A stretch of DNA of 64,000 nt, from contig NZ_KE136354.1 of assembly GCF_000406945.1 (NCBI RefSeq), forward strand, positions 2,738,660-2,802,659, given 5' to 3'. The translations under genes were made by a program, and so were the position numbers. Origin of the DNA: Enterococcus dispar ATCC 51266 (GTDB lineage Bacteria; Bacillota; Bacilli; Lactobacillales; Enterococcaceae). Positions 55,225-63,855 of this stretch are shown here, one piece after another. Below the pieces are notes generated by a model that was not told the origin of the DNA, made no database searches, and saw nothing but the letters and a program-made list of their open reading frames with translations. Positions within the stretch are counted from its first letter, which is position 1. Every line of letters starts with the position of its first letter.

Positions 55225-56484
55225 TTAATTATTTTGCTTTAAAGCAGATTGATCAATCGTCAATGAAACTTTTGTGGTATGTTCTTTGCTACCACGGTAG
55301 TACGTGATTTCAATGGAATCGCCAACTTTTTTCTTGTATAAAGCTGATTGCAAATCAGAAGTAGAATCAACTTCTTTGCCGTCAATTTTAGTAATCACAT
55401 CATATTGTTTTAAGCCAGCTTGTTCTGCCGGAGTTGCATTTTGAACCGTCGTGATGACAACCCCGTTTTTAAGGGAGCTAGGTACTTTTAAGATTTGTTC
55501 TTGTTGTTGTGATGTTACAGCTGATAAGTCTACCATGGTAATACCAAGAGCGGGACGAGTAACTTTGCCATCTTTTTCAAGTTGGTTAATAATAGAAACT
55601 ACGTCATTACTTGGAATTGCAAAACCCATACCTTCTACGCTAATATCAGAACTAGAAGAGTTCGTTGAGGCGATTTTACTTGAGTTAATACCAATTACTT
55701 GACCGGCAATATTGACTAATGGCCCACCAGAATTTCCTGGGTTAATCGCAGCGTCAGTTTGAATAGCACTAATATTCACGCCAGTTTGAGAATCAGCAAC
55801 TTGGCGATTTAAAGAAGAAATAATCCCTGAGGTAACCGAGTTAGCATATTGGGAACCTAAAGGCGAACCAATCGCAATCGCAGGTTCACCAACCTTCAAG
55901 GCAGATGAATCACCAAAAGTAGCTGTTTTATCAACTTTATCACTACTAATTTTTAGAACTGCTAAGTCCGTATAACTATCTGTTCCTACTAATTCGGCTT
56001 TAATTTTTTCACCATCTTTTAAAACCACTTCTAAGCCATCTTGTCCTTCAACAACGTGATTATTGGTAACTACATAGGCTGTTTTGCCATCTTTTTTGTA
56101 AATGACACCACTACCTTCACCAACAGCTTGTAAACCACCTGACTCACTATCACTTTCTGATTCAGACTCGGATTGTCCTTGACCAAATAAGTCACCAAAA
56201 GGATTATCTGAAGAAGCTTGTTGTTTTTGTAAATTAATCACGGACACGACAGCGTCTTGTACTTTTTCGACTGCAGAAGTAATATCGGTATCTGCATTAA
56301 CTTTGACGTTAGACACCTTTGTTTCTCCACTGGCTGTTGTCGTTTGTTCGGTTGTGTTACTTGGTTGTAAATTTGATCCATTGGCTAGATAAAACCCACC
56401 ACCTACTAAAGCAGCTCCTAATACACCACCTAGTATGCCGATGAAAAAGCGACTAAGAGCGCCTCCTGATTTTTTTCTTTGCAT
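55225..56484 (-). CDS. htrA: HtrA/DegP-family serine protease
   Basis: The 419-residue S1C protease has an N-terminal membrane helix (about 13-34), a Ser/Glu-rich linker including a SESESESDSES tract near residue 110, the protease domain with catalytic His in TNNHVVEG, Asp in YTDLAVLKI and Ser in NPGGSGGPL-type sequence (INPGNSGGPL), and one C-terminal PDZ domain (about 320-410). It should degrade or refold misfolded exported proteins on the outside of the membrane. A G-rich AAGGGGG site precedes the ATG. It is divergent from rlmH, as in enterococci and streptococci near the origin. Confidence 0.94.
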   Translation of the reverse strand: MQRKKSGGALSRFFIGILGGVLGAALVGGGFYLANGSNLQPSNTTEQTTTASGETKVSNVKVNADTDITSAVEKVQDAVVSVINLQKQQASSDNPFGDLFGQGQSESESESDSESGGLQAVGEGSGVIYKKDGKTAYVVTNNHVVEGQDGLEVVLKDGEKIKAELVGTDSYTDLAVLKISSDKVDKTATFGDSSALKVGEPAIAIGSPLGSQYANSVTSGIISSLNRQVADSQTGVNISAIQTDAAINPGNSGGPLVNIAGQVIGINSSKIASTNSSSSDISVEGMGFAIPSNDVVSIINQLEKDGKVTRPALGITMVDLSAVTSQQQEQILKVPSSLKNGVVITTVQNATPAEQAGLKQYDVITKIDGKEVDSTSDLQSALYKKKVGDSIEITYYRGSKEHTTKVSLTIDQSALKQNN

Positions 56485-56849
56485 AGTTGTTTCCCCCTTA
56501 TTGTGGAATTCTTATAATTATAGTATATGATTTATTGCTGAGTTTAGTCTAATTATAGACTTTGAATAAAATATGAAAAAGTTGGTAGGAAATAATTCAC
56601 AAATGACGAAATTTTATTTTTTAGCGGTTAAAACAAGTGTTATTGTCTTTTTTTATAAATTGGGGATTAGTTATCCACAGACTTGTGAACAATGTGGATA
56701 AAAATATGGAAACGTATGTTTGGTGGGTTTTAGAGGGGGAAACTCGGTAATTTTGCGTAATAAATATTTAGCGAAAAGAAAAATGAATGTGTAAAACTTT
56801 GTGGTAAACTAAAACAGACTTATGAACATCTGGGGAAAAGAGGAAAAGT
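56485..56849. promoter_or_regulatory. htrA-rlmH intergenic region with two DnaA boxes
   Basis: This 365-base divergent gap has two perfect consensus DnaA boxes in opposite orientation: TTATCCACA at 56671-56679 and TGTGGATAA at 56693-56701. GGGGAAAAGAGG before 56850 is the rlmH binding site. Otherwise it is AT-rich with no gene. Confidence 0.7.
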
Positions 56850-57329
56850 ATGCAAATTAGAATTATTGCAGTCGGCAAATTAAAAGAAAAATATCTCGTG
56901 CAAGGAATAAAAGAATACATGAAACGCTTAGGCGGTTATACGAAAATCGAGCTAATTGAAGTAGCCGATGAAAAAGCACCAGAAAATTTAAGTGCAGCTC
57001 AAATGCAACAAGTAAAAGATAAAGAAGGAGAGCGGATTTTAGCTAAAATTAAAGAACAAGATTATGTTTTTGCCTTAGCAATTGAAGGTGAAAATCCAAC
57101 CAGTGAAGCATTTGCCAAGCAAATGGCCCAGCTAATGGTACAAGGAAAAAGCAATTTTGTCTTTGTCATTGGTGGCTCACTTGGGTTAAGTGCTGCTGTT
57201 ATGAAACGGAGTAATGCTGCAATTTCATTTGGCAAAATGACGTACCCACACCAATTAATGCGACTGATTTTAGTAGAACAAATCTACCGCGCTTTTCGGA
57301 TTAATCATGGGGAACCCTACCACAAATAA
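56850..57329 (+). CDS. rlmH: 23S rRNA pseudouridine-1915 N3-methyltransferase
   Basis: The 159-residue SPOUT methyltransferase should methylate m3-Psi1915 in helix 69 of 23S rRNA. The knotted SAM site is [15 protein letters not shown] near residue 108, and the C-terminal [19 protein letters not shown] is nearly invariant in the family. The length and ends match RlmH. Its place divergent to htrA is typical. Confidence 0.97.
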   Translation: MQIRIIAVGKLKEKYLVQGIKEYMKRLGGYTKIELIEVADEKAPENLSAAQMQQVKDKEGERILAKIKEQDYVFALAIEGENPTSEAFAKQMAQLMVQGKSNFVFVIGGSLGLSAAVMKRSNAAISFGKMTYPHQLMRLILVEQIYRAFRINHGEPYHK

Positions 57330-57528
57330 TGATATTTTTAGGATAATATCCGATTAAAAGGATAGATCCGTAAAGTAGGTTTTGTGTAATCAAGATTTTT
57401 TGTAAAGACGGGCGAAATATTCAGGTATACTAATTTGATTGAAGGGTAATTACTCTAATAACTTATTTTTTGTGAGAAATTTATTGAATAGCTTTTTAAT
57501 ATTAAACGGTTAAGGAGGAGGTACATAA

Positions 57529-58491
57529 GTGAATCGAGATTGGCGAAAATTGAAACAATCAGCAAATGGTATTCCAACCAATGAAGCTCTAATTCCTTAT
57601 ATTCTTGAGGTTATTAAAGATGGTGATATCGTAACAAATCGAGTTATTAGAGATCGAGTCATTAAGTTTCTACAAATACCAGATACAGTTTTAGAAATTA
57701 ATTATCCCAATTACCCTAATAGTGAAAGTGTATTGCTCAATAGATTTAGTTTTGCTCTTAGCAACTTGTACAAAGCAAACGCAATAGAGCGACCAAAACG
57801 TGGTGTTTATAAGATTACTGAAATGGGTCTAGCTCTTTTAGCACAATATGGTGACCAGCTTACAAAGAAAATTTTAGAAGAACAGCCTGCGTTTCAAAGT
57901 TATATGAAAGAACTTACTATCCGTAATGAACGGTCTGGGAACAAAACATCAATTTCTGAAACTGATCAAGAAGATGTAAAAGTAGAGATAGGTAGTTTAA
58001 TCATTAATCAAAATAATGAAATAGCAATCGAGTTATTAGATAAAGTGCGCCAAGTAGATCCGTCATTCTTTGAAACCTTAGTAGTTGATTTACTTGTAGC
58101 AATGGGATATAGCGGAAAAAATGGTGACGCTAAAGTAACAAATCTTACAAACGATGGTGGTATTGATGGTATCATCAATCAAGATCCTTTGGGGACAAGT
58201 ACTGTATATATTCAAGCTAAGCGATATATGGAAGGAAATACTGTTGGTCGTCCAGCTATTCAATCTTTTTATGGTGCGTTGGCAGATGTGAATGCAGATA
58301 GAGGTGTATTTATTACAACATCTGGTTTTTCAATTGGTGCACAGGAGTTTGCCAAAAACCAAGGAATTATTTTAATAGATGGTATTAAGTTAACGGAGCT
58401 TATGATGCAATATGGTGTTGGAATAGAGGTAGCCAAAGTGTATAAGCAGCTCCGTATAGATAATGATTACTTTGAAAGTGAGCTTAGATAG
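57529..58491 (+). CDS. mrr: Mrr-type restriction endonuclease
   Basis: The 320-residue protein starts at GTG 57529 with AGGAGGAGG upstream. An N-terminal winged-helix Mrr_N domain (about 10-115) is followed by a PD-(D/E)XK Mrr catalytic domain (about 170-300) with DGGIDGII and VYIQAKRY containing the D and Q/E-X-K residues. Mrr enzymes cut DNA modified by foreign methylases. No methyltransferase is next to it, as expected for a type IV enzyme. Codon use looks more AT-rich than in the flanking housekeeping genes, hinting at acquisition. Confidence 0.87.
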   Translation: MNRDWRKLKQSANGIPTNEALIPYILEVIKDGDIVTNRVIRDRVIKFLQIPDTVLEINYPNYPNSESVLLNRFSFALSNLYKANAIERPKRGVYKITEMGLALLAQYGDQLTKKILEEQPAFQSYMKELTIRNERSGNKTSISETDQEDVKVEIGSLIINQNNEIAIELLDKVRQVDPSFFETLVVDLLVAMGYSGKNGDAKVTNLTNDGGIDGIINQDPLGTSTVYIQAKRYMEGNTVGRPAIQSFYGALADVNADRGVFITTSGFSIGAQEFAKNQGIILIDGIKLTELMMQYGVGIEVAKVYKQLRIDNDYFESELR

Positions 58492-58721
58492 TATTAAATT
58501 TCGACTAATGTCAGTAATTTCTTCTGTAAAAAGGTTATAGGTTATAAGGCAATACTTGTTTTTCGAAGTAAAGTTTCCCACAACTTCAAACAAAAATAAA
58601 TTAGCTTATTTTCTAGATCTTTTTATCAGGGGATGTAATTTCTTGCTATTTATGCTAACTTGAAACTTATTAAACAAATTATGCTTAAAGTAAGTAATAA
58701 ATAACCAGTTAGGAGAAATAA
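58492..58721. other. Gap between mrr and yehS
   Basis: The 230 AT-rich bases show no gene. AGTTAGGAGA at the end is the yehS binding site; no clear terminator or promoter was picked out. Confidence 0.4.
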
Positions 58722-59228
58722 ATGAATAACAATGATAGATTATTGCGATTGCGTTATGCAATTGATTTGAAAGACACGGATATGATGAAAGCTTTTGAAT
58801 TAGGTGGCGTATCTGTGACAAAAGAAGAAGTACGGGCTATATTGACCAGAGTTCACGATAAGCATGAAGATAATACTGCAAATAATGTTTATGAAAAAGC
58901 GATAAATAATCAAGTTTTTGATGCATTTTTAAATGGTTTAATTCTTCTTGCGCGAGGGCCACAAAAGGATAAACCTGTAGAAGAAAAAACGCAAAAAAGC
59001 AAGGAAATAAAACATATTAATAACGTCATGTTAAAAAAAGTGAAGATTGCCCTTTCGATGACTACTGAAGACATCTTAGCTATCTTTGCCGAAGTTGCGC
59101 TTTATCCCTCAAAAGGAGAGATTGGGGCTTTTTTACGAAAAGAAGGTCAGCGAAATTTCAAACCTTGCGGCGATAAATATATGCGTAATTTTCTTAAAGG
59201 GTTAGGAATATATAATAGAAAAGCGTAG
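58722..59228 (+). CDS. yehS: YehS/DUF1456-family protein
   Basis: The 168-residue protein is made of two similar halves: NDRLLRLRYAIDLKDTDMMKAFELGG near the start and NNVMLKKVKIALSMTTEDILAIFAEVA near residue 100, the paired DUF1456 repeat of the YehS family. Each ends in an EE/KGEIGAFLR-like segment. It may be a small nucleic-acid- or partner-binding protein, but its function is unknown. Confidence 0.88.
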   Translation: MNNNDRLLRLRYAIDLKDTDMMKAFELGGVSVTKEEVRAILTRVHDKHEDNTANNVYEKAINNQVFDAFLNGLILLARGPQKDKPVEEKTQKSKEIKHINNVMLKKVKIALSMTTEDILAIFAEVALYPSKGEIGAFLRKEGQRNFKPCGDKYMRNFLKGLGIYNRKA

Positions 59229-59515
59229 TTGGATGGAAACAACTTTTTCACTTTGGCTTCCGTGCAAGGGAGAAAGTAGTTTTTGCTCCATAAACTTGCG
59301 CGGCAAATATTGTTCCTAGAACAAAATATTTGTTAGAGGATTAGTAAGTTTATTCTCTATAGTAAAAAATAAGGTATTACACAACTAATTAGTTGCGTAA
59401 TACCTTTCGATTTTTCCAACAATGCCAATCAAATGATTTTACATCTTCTTCACCCCTCTTCTATAATCAACTTATGATGAAGCAAATCGTAAGTATTGCT
59501 TAATGGAGGTGTAAC
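59229..59515. promoter_or_regulatory. Gap before the RclA/Har-type gene
   Basis: CAAATATTGTTC and GAACAAAATATTTG form an interrupted palindrome (59304-59332). AAGGTATTAC..GTAATACCTTT (59371-59407) is a hairpin that may end yehS transcription. TTTACA near 59438 and TATAAT at 59462-59467 form the likely promoter. No gene is seen. Confidence 0.6.
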
Positions 59516-60847
59516 ATGGAAAAATATGAAAATATTATTATCGGCTTTGGTAAAGGCGGTAAAACATTAGCCAAAACATTGGCTGCCAAGGGGCAATCCG
59601 TTTTAGTTATTGAAAAATCACAGCGAATGTATGGGGGAACTTGTATCAATATCGGCTGTATTCCATCAAAATCCCTCATTATAAATGGTGAGAAAAAGTT
59701 GGATTTTACCACAGCAGTTGCCCATAAAGAAAAATTGACTGGTAAGTTACGTAATAAAAATTATCATATGGTCGCAGATGAACCAACGGGTACAGTTTTG
59801 GATGGCATCGCGAAGTTTATTTCCGATCATGTTTTAGAAGTAACCTTACCTGATCAGACAACTATGCAAGTTAAAGGGGAAAAAATCTTCATTAACACTG
59901 GCGCCTTGCCAATAATTTTACCAATTCCTGGTTTAGCTACAAGTAATTATTTACTTGATTCAACTAGTGCAATGGATCAAAATAAATTGCCAGAAACATT
60001 AGTAATTATTGGAGCAGGATATATCGGTTTAGAGTTTGCGGCCATGTTTGCAAGTTATGGTAGTAAAGTTGTCGTTTTAGACGTCCATCAAGAGTTCATT
60101 CCACGAGAAGATGATGATGTATCAGAAATGATTTATCACGATTTAACCGATGCTGGTATTAGCTTTCATTTAGGCGTTTCAGTTGATAAAGTCGAAGATG
60201 GTGAAGATTTTGTCAATGTCACCTTTACGGAAAATGGTGCTGAAAAGACAATTAAAGCAGACAAAGTATTAGCTGCTACTGGTAGAAAACCCAATACGGC
60301 TAATTTAGGATTGGAAAATACAAACATTAAAGTTGATGATCGTGGCGCAATTGTGGTAGATGATCTTTTAAAAACGACTGCGGAAAATGTTTGGGCAATT
60401 GGGGATGTAAAAGGCGGTTTACAGTTTACGTATATTTCATTAGATGATTATCGGATTATTTTAGATCAATTAGTAGGAGAAAGTAAACGCCGCGTATCTG
60501 ATCGCAATGTAGTACCGTACAGCGTCTTTATTACACCGCCGCTATCCAATGTTGGCTTAACGGAAAAAGCAGCTAAAAAAGCGGGTGTACCATATAAATT
60601 ATTTAAATTTATGAGTGCTGGCGTGCCAAAAGCACAAGTGTTAGAAGATCCAAAAGGGATGTTCAAAGTATTAGTAGATCCAGAAAACGATCAAATTTTA
60701 GGTGCTAGCATTTATGCCGAAGAATCTCATGAAGTCATCAACTTAATTGCTCTAGCCATGAAAGGGCAATTACCATATACTTTATTACGCGATCATATTT
60801 ATTCTCATCCAACGATGAGTGAAGCATTAAATGATGTATTGAAATAA
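59516..60847 (+). CDS. rclA: RclA/Har-type flavin disulfide reductase (hypothiocyanous acid reductase)
   Basis: The 443-residue enzyme has the redox pair C43/C48 (GTCINIGC), N-terminal FAD motif IIGFGKGGKT, NAD(P) motif IIGAGYIGLEF and the RclA-specific GLQFTYISLDDYRI and late HPTMSEALND. It matches E. coli RclA across its length and the streptococcal Har enzymes that reduce hypothiocyanous acid, an oxidant made by host peroxidases. Other class I reductases such as lipoamide dehydrogenase are less likely. GGAGGTG precedes the ATG. Confidence 0.88.
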   Translation: MEKYENIIIGFGKGGKTLAKTLAAKGQSVLVIEKSQRMYGGTCINIGCIPSKSLIINGEKKLDFTTAVAHKEKLTGKLRNKNYHMVADEPTGTVLDGIAKFISDHVLEVTLPDQTTMQVKGEKIFINTGALPIILPIPGLATSNYLLDSTSAMDQNKLPETLVIIGAGYIGLEFAAMFASYGSKVVVLDVHQEFIPREDDDVSEMIYHDLTDAGISFHLGVSVDKVEDGEDFVNVTFTENGAEKTIKADKVLAATGRKPNTANLGLENTNIKVDDRGAIVVDDLLKTTAENVWAIGDVKGGLQFTYISLDDYRIILDQLVGESKRRVSDRNVVPYSVFITPPLSNVGLTEKAAKKAGVPYKLFKFMSAGVPKAQVLEDPKGMFKVLVDPENDQILGASIYAEESHEVINLIALAMKGQLPYTLLRDHIYSHPTMSEALNDVLK

Positions 60848-60850
60848 GCT

Positions 60851-60892
60851 AAAAAAGCGATATGACAAAATTCTTGTCATATCGCTTTTTTT
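60851..60892 (+). terminator. Terminator of the RclA/Har-type gene
   Basis: AAAAAAGCGATATGACAA pairs with TTGTCATATCGCTTTTTT. Confidence 0.9.
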
Positions 60893-60978
60893 ATCGGTGT
60901 GTTCCAGAAGCAACTTCTTTTTAAAATTAACGAAGTTTTATAAAAAGAAATTATTACGTGATTGATATACATTGTGAG

Positions 60979-61716
60979 TTATTTTAACAGTAATCCCGCT
61001 TTTTTGACAAAATCAGTTACTTCATAACGGGGTTTTTGATTAATAGCATGGCTGCAACGTTCTACCCAGTTGTACTGATCAACGCCATTTGTTAGGTGGT
61101 AGAAAAAGTCACTAACGGTTTGGTTATAAGTTGCAATACTCATACTTTCATCCGGATAACTATCTTTACCAACGACGAATGATTGCGGTAACCGTGGTTT
61201 TTGCACAGCAGGTTCGGCGGGATAACCGATACATAAAACAAAAAGTGGCACTACTTTATCTGGTAAGTTGAAAAGAGCAGCTAAACGGGGCATATCATTA
61301 CGAATCCCTCCGACTGTAATGCCACCTAATCCCATACTTTGTGCAGCAATTAGAGCTTTTTGCGCAGCTAGTGAAGCATCGACTACAGCCACGGTATAAA
61401 GCTCAGTGTTTTCAAAAACTGCCTCATCAGAAACTTCCAATAATGTTTCACTTCGATGTAAATCGGCGCAGAAAACCAAGGCTAATGGCGCTTTTGTAAC
61501 CCATTCTTGTCCACCAGAGATTTCGCTTAAAGCATTGCGTTTTTCAATATCAGTGACTTCAATAATTGAGTATGCTTGCAGATAACTGGAAGTTGGTGCC
61601 ATTTGTGCACAAGTGAGAATGGTTTGTTTTGTGGTTTCATCAATTTTCTGTTCTGTAAAGTTTCGCACAGAGCTGTGATTTAATAACGTTTGAATCATAT
61701 CATTTTGTTCTTTCAT
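60979..61716 (-). CDS. NADPH-dependent nitroreductase, NfsA/NfrA type
   Basis: The 245-residue flavin reductase starts MKEQNDMIQTLLNHSSVRNF, with the SVRNFTE motif for FMN and the GLGGITVGGIRND and PLFVLCIGYPAE regions of NfsA-type proteins. The extended C-terminus (about 190-245) fits this group. It should reduce nitroaromatics, quinones or FMN with NADPH. AAGGAG with 8-base spacing supports ATG at 61716. It is separated by 57 bases from the next minus-strand gene. Confidence 0.88.
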   Translation of the reverse strand: MKEQNDMIQTLLNHSSVRNFTEQKIDETTKQTILTCAQMAPTSSYLQAYSIIEVTDIEKRNALSEISGGQEWVTKAPLALVFCADLHRSETLLEVSDEAVFENTELYTVAVVDASLAAQKALIAAQSMGLGGITVGGIRNDMPRLAALFNLPDKVVPLFVLCIGYPAEPAVQKPRLPQSFVVGKDSYPDESMSIATYNQTVSDFFYHLTNGVDQYNWVERCSHAINQKPRYEVTDFVKKAGLLLK

Positions 61717-61773
61717 GTTGTTATCTCCTTTAATAATCTAAGTTGAGTAAATGGTAGCTTTTATAGTTTTATT

Positions 61774-62253
61774 TTACAAACGAAACAGCTTTCCTGCACT
61801 TTCCATAATCAGAGCTACTGTAAGTGTAAAACTTAAGGAAAGTAAGAAAAAATTATTTGGCTGCGTGCTTGTGCTGATAAAAGTCATCATTGCGATCACT
61901 GTAATCAATTTCCAAAAAACAGAAGCGTGATATGCCAGTTCTTTTGCAAAAGGCGTAATCCAGATGTTTTTTGTTTCTTGACTGGTTTCTTTCAAGCGAT
62001 TTCCTAGTGTACGGATACCAATTACGCCACAAATGAACATGAGTAACCAGATAAGCCATGTTACACCAGTACTATGCAGCAAAGAAAAGCGATTAGCTAA
62101 AAGCCAGATAACCAGTGCCGCTAAATAACTCAAAGTTGTAGTGGCCGTCATTTCCAATAAGAGTGTCATCTTTGTAATAGCGCGTTTTTCGGCACGACGG
62201 ATTAAAAATAGTCCAATGAATACTATGATAAATAATAAACTAGTTGTTATCAT
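61774..62253 (-). CDS. Small polytopic membrane protein
   Basis: The 159-residue protein has four to five hydrophobic helices (about 3-16, 35-55, 60-80, 105-125 and 130-150) separated by short basic loops. No motif was recognised. Its ATG overlaps the stop of the upstream alcohol-dehydrogenase-like gene by 4 bases, so the two are translationally coupled. Confidence 0.68.
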   Translation of the reverse strand: MITTSLLFIIVFIGLFLIRRAEKRAITKMTLLLEMTATTTLSYLAALVIWLLANRFSLLHSTGVTWLIWLLMFICGVIGIRTLGNRLKETSQETKNIWITPFAKELAYHASVFWKLITVIAMMTFISTSTQPNNFFLLSLSFTLTVALIMESAGKLFRL

Positions 62254-63287
62254 TTTCGTACCTCGTTTTCTGAATCATTGGTCATTTGCAAAATAATTTT
62301 ACCTTTTGCTCGTCCAGATTTTGAATAGGTAAGTGCTTTTTCAATTTCTGTAAAAGGTACCACTCGGTCAATAATAGGCTTAATAGTTTCTGTTTCAATC
62401 AATTGGCCTAAAATATCCAGTTGTGCACCACTGGGTTTCATAAATAAAAAAGTATAAGAAGCACCTGTTTGTTTTTCCAATTTGGTTAATTTATGGGTAG
62501 CCAAACCAAAAGCCAATTGTTTCCACAATGGCACACCATATTCTTTGCCGAAGCGTTGGTTTGGTAATCCAGCAATGCTAACTACTTTGCCACCGGGTTT
62601 AACAATTTTAAAGGCATCTTCTAATGTTTTGCCGCCACGAGTATCAAAGACATAATCATAATCTGAAAGTACCGTAGAAAAATCTGTTGTCCGATAATCA
62701 ATAAGATAATCAGCGCCTAGAGATTTAACCAAGTCAAAATTATCTGCGGAAGTGGTCGTGGCAACATAGGCACCGAGATATTTGGCGATTTGGATAGCAA
62801 TGGTACCAATACCACCAGAACCTCCTTGAATCATAACTTTTTGTCCAGGTTTAATTTGCATAATATCATGTAGTGCTTGATAGCTAGTTAAGCCTACCAA
62901 AGGAATTGACGCCGCTTCTTCAAAATTAATATTATCCGGTTTTAAAGCGATGTCTCCTTGGTCAACGGCGATATATTCTGCAAAAGTACCAATCCGATTT
63001 TTTTGGACGCGCCCATAAATAGCATCACCAACTTGATATTTGGAAACATTTGCCCCAACTTTTGTAATAACGCCTGAAAAATCACTGCCCATAATCATCG
63101 GCATCTCATATTTAAGTAACATTTTCAGTCCGCCGTCTTTGGTTTTTAAATCAATCGGATTAATGCTGGCGGCGACAATTTTTACCAATACATCGTTTGT
63201 GCGAATATTTGGCACATTGACTTCCTTTAGTTTTGGCATGGGTTGTTTATAGTGATCAATTACAGCTGCCTTCATTTTCTTTGTCAT
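62250..63287 (-). CDS. MDR-family alcohol dehydrogenase / quinone reductase
   Basis: The 345-residue reductase has SINPIDLKTKDGG near residue 50, GSDFSGVITKVGANV, and the dinucleotide fold GGSGGIGTIAIQIAKYLG near residue 155. It lacks the zinc-binding cysteines of classical alcohol dehydrogenases. I chose ATG at 63287, 7 bases after GGAGGA; the ATG at 63302 would overlap that site. It is coupled to the small membrane protein, divergent from the ArsR gene, and likely under its control. Confidence 0.85.
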   Translation of the reverse strand: MTKKMKAAVIDHYKQPMPKLKEVNVPNIRTNDVLVKIVAASINPIDLKTKDGGLKMLLKYEMPMIMGSDFSGVITKVGANVSKYQVGDAIYGRVQKNRIGTFAEYIAVDQGDIALKPDNINFEEAASIPLVGLTSYQALHDIMQIKPGQKVMIQGGSGGIGTIAIQIAKYLGAYVATTTSADNFDLVKSLGADYLIDYRTTDFSTVLSDYDYVFDTRGGKTLEDAFKIVKPGGKVVSIAGLPNQRFGKEYGVPLWKQLAFGLATHKLTKLEKQTGASYTFLFMKPSGAQLDILGQLIETETIKPIIDRVVPFTEIEKALTYSKSGRAKGKIILQMTNDSENEVRK

Positions 63288-63361
63288 TTTCTTTTCCTCC
63301 ATTTTTTGTTGAATTCGGTTTTGTGCTTGTTGGTTTATTTTTTTGAACGATTATGTTTCTG

Positions 63362-63428
63362 AGTTTAGTTTGTTGGTTTAAAAATGTCAACCGATAATGA
63401 TTGACAAATAAAAATTCTAGCGTTTAAT
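63362..63428. promoter_or_regulatory. Back-to-back promoters between the MDR gene and arsR
   Basis: Plus strand: TTGACA 63401-63406 and TTTAAT 63423-63428. Minus strand: TTGACA (plus 63385-63390) and TAAACT (plus 63362-63367), 17 bases apart. The two -35 boxes are only 10 bases apart, so one regulator could block both. Confidence 0.65.
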
Positions 63429-63472
63429 GGTTTAAGAAGATAAACGTTATGAAAAAGAGGAGGTAATTAAAA

Positions 63473-63784
63473 TTGGCAGAACAAACATTGGAAATTTTTA
63501 AAAAAGGAATCCCAATTTTTACGATATTACAAGATGAAAATCGGCAACAAATCTTGGTTATGCTTTGTAAAACAAATCGTATGACGGTAAATCAAATTAC
63601 TGAAAAATTATCATTATCAAGACCCGCTGTTTCTCATCATTTGAAATTAATGTTGAATGCCGGAATATTGTCCGTCAGTCAAAGTGGAACAGAACGCTAT
63701 TATAGTGCAGATATGACGAGTACAGTAACGCTATTAAAAGCGTTAACGCAATCTTTAGAAGCTGACATAAAAAATAAAGCTTAG
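63473..63784 (+). CDS. ArsR-family transcriptional regulator
   Basis: The 103-residue winged-helix protein has the ArsR recognition region SLSRPAVSHHLKLMLNAGIL and a beta-wing with SGTERYYS. The only cysteine is in MLCKTNR, and the usual ELCVCDL metal box is missing, so it probably does not sense arsenic or other thiophilic metals in the classic way. The start is TTG at 63473 with AGAGGAGG at 63457-63464. It probably controls the divergent MDR operon and the downstream reductase. Confidence 0.85.
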   Translation: MAEQTLEIFKKGIPIFTILQDENRQQILVMLCKTNRMTVNQITEKLSLSRPAVSHHLKLMLNAGILSVSQSGTERYYSADMTSTVTLLKALTQSLEADIKNKA

Positions 63785-63812
63785 CAATAAGTTTTTATTT
63801 TTTAAAACTAAT

Positions 63813-63828
63813 GTTTAAACGTTTAAAC
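63813..63828. promoter_or_regulatory. Tandem GTTTAAAC palindrome
   Basis: GTTTAAAC occurs twice in direct succession, making a perfect 16-base palindrome. It is a candidate ArsR-type operator or promoter element just upstream of the flavin oxidoreductase gene. Confidence 0.5.
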
Positions 63829-63855
63829 GTAATGACTATTAAGGAGCTGTAATAA

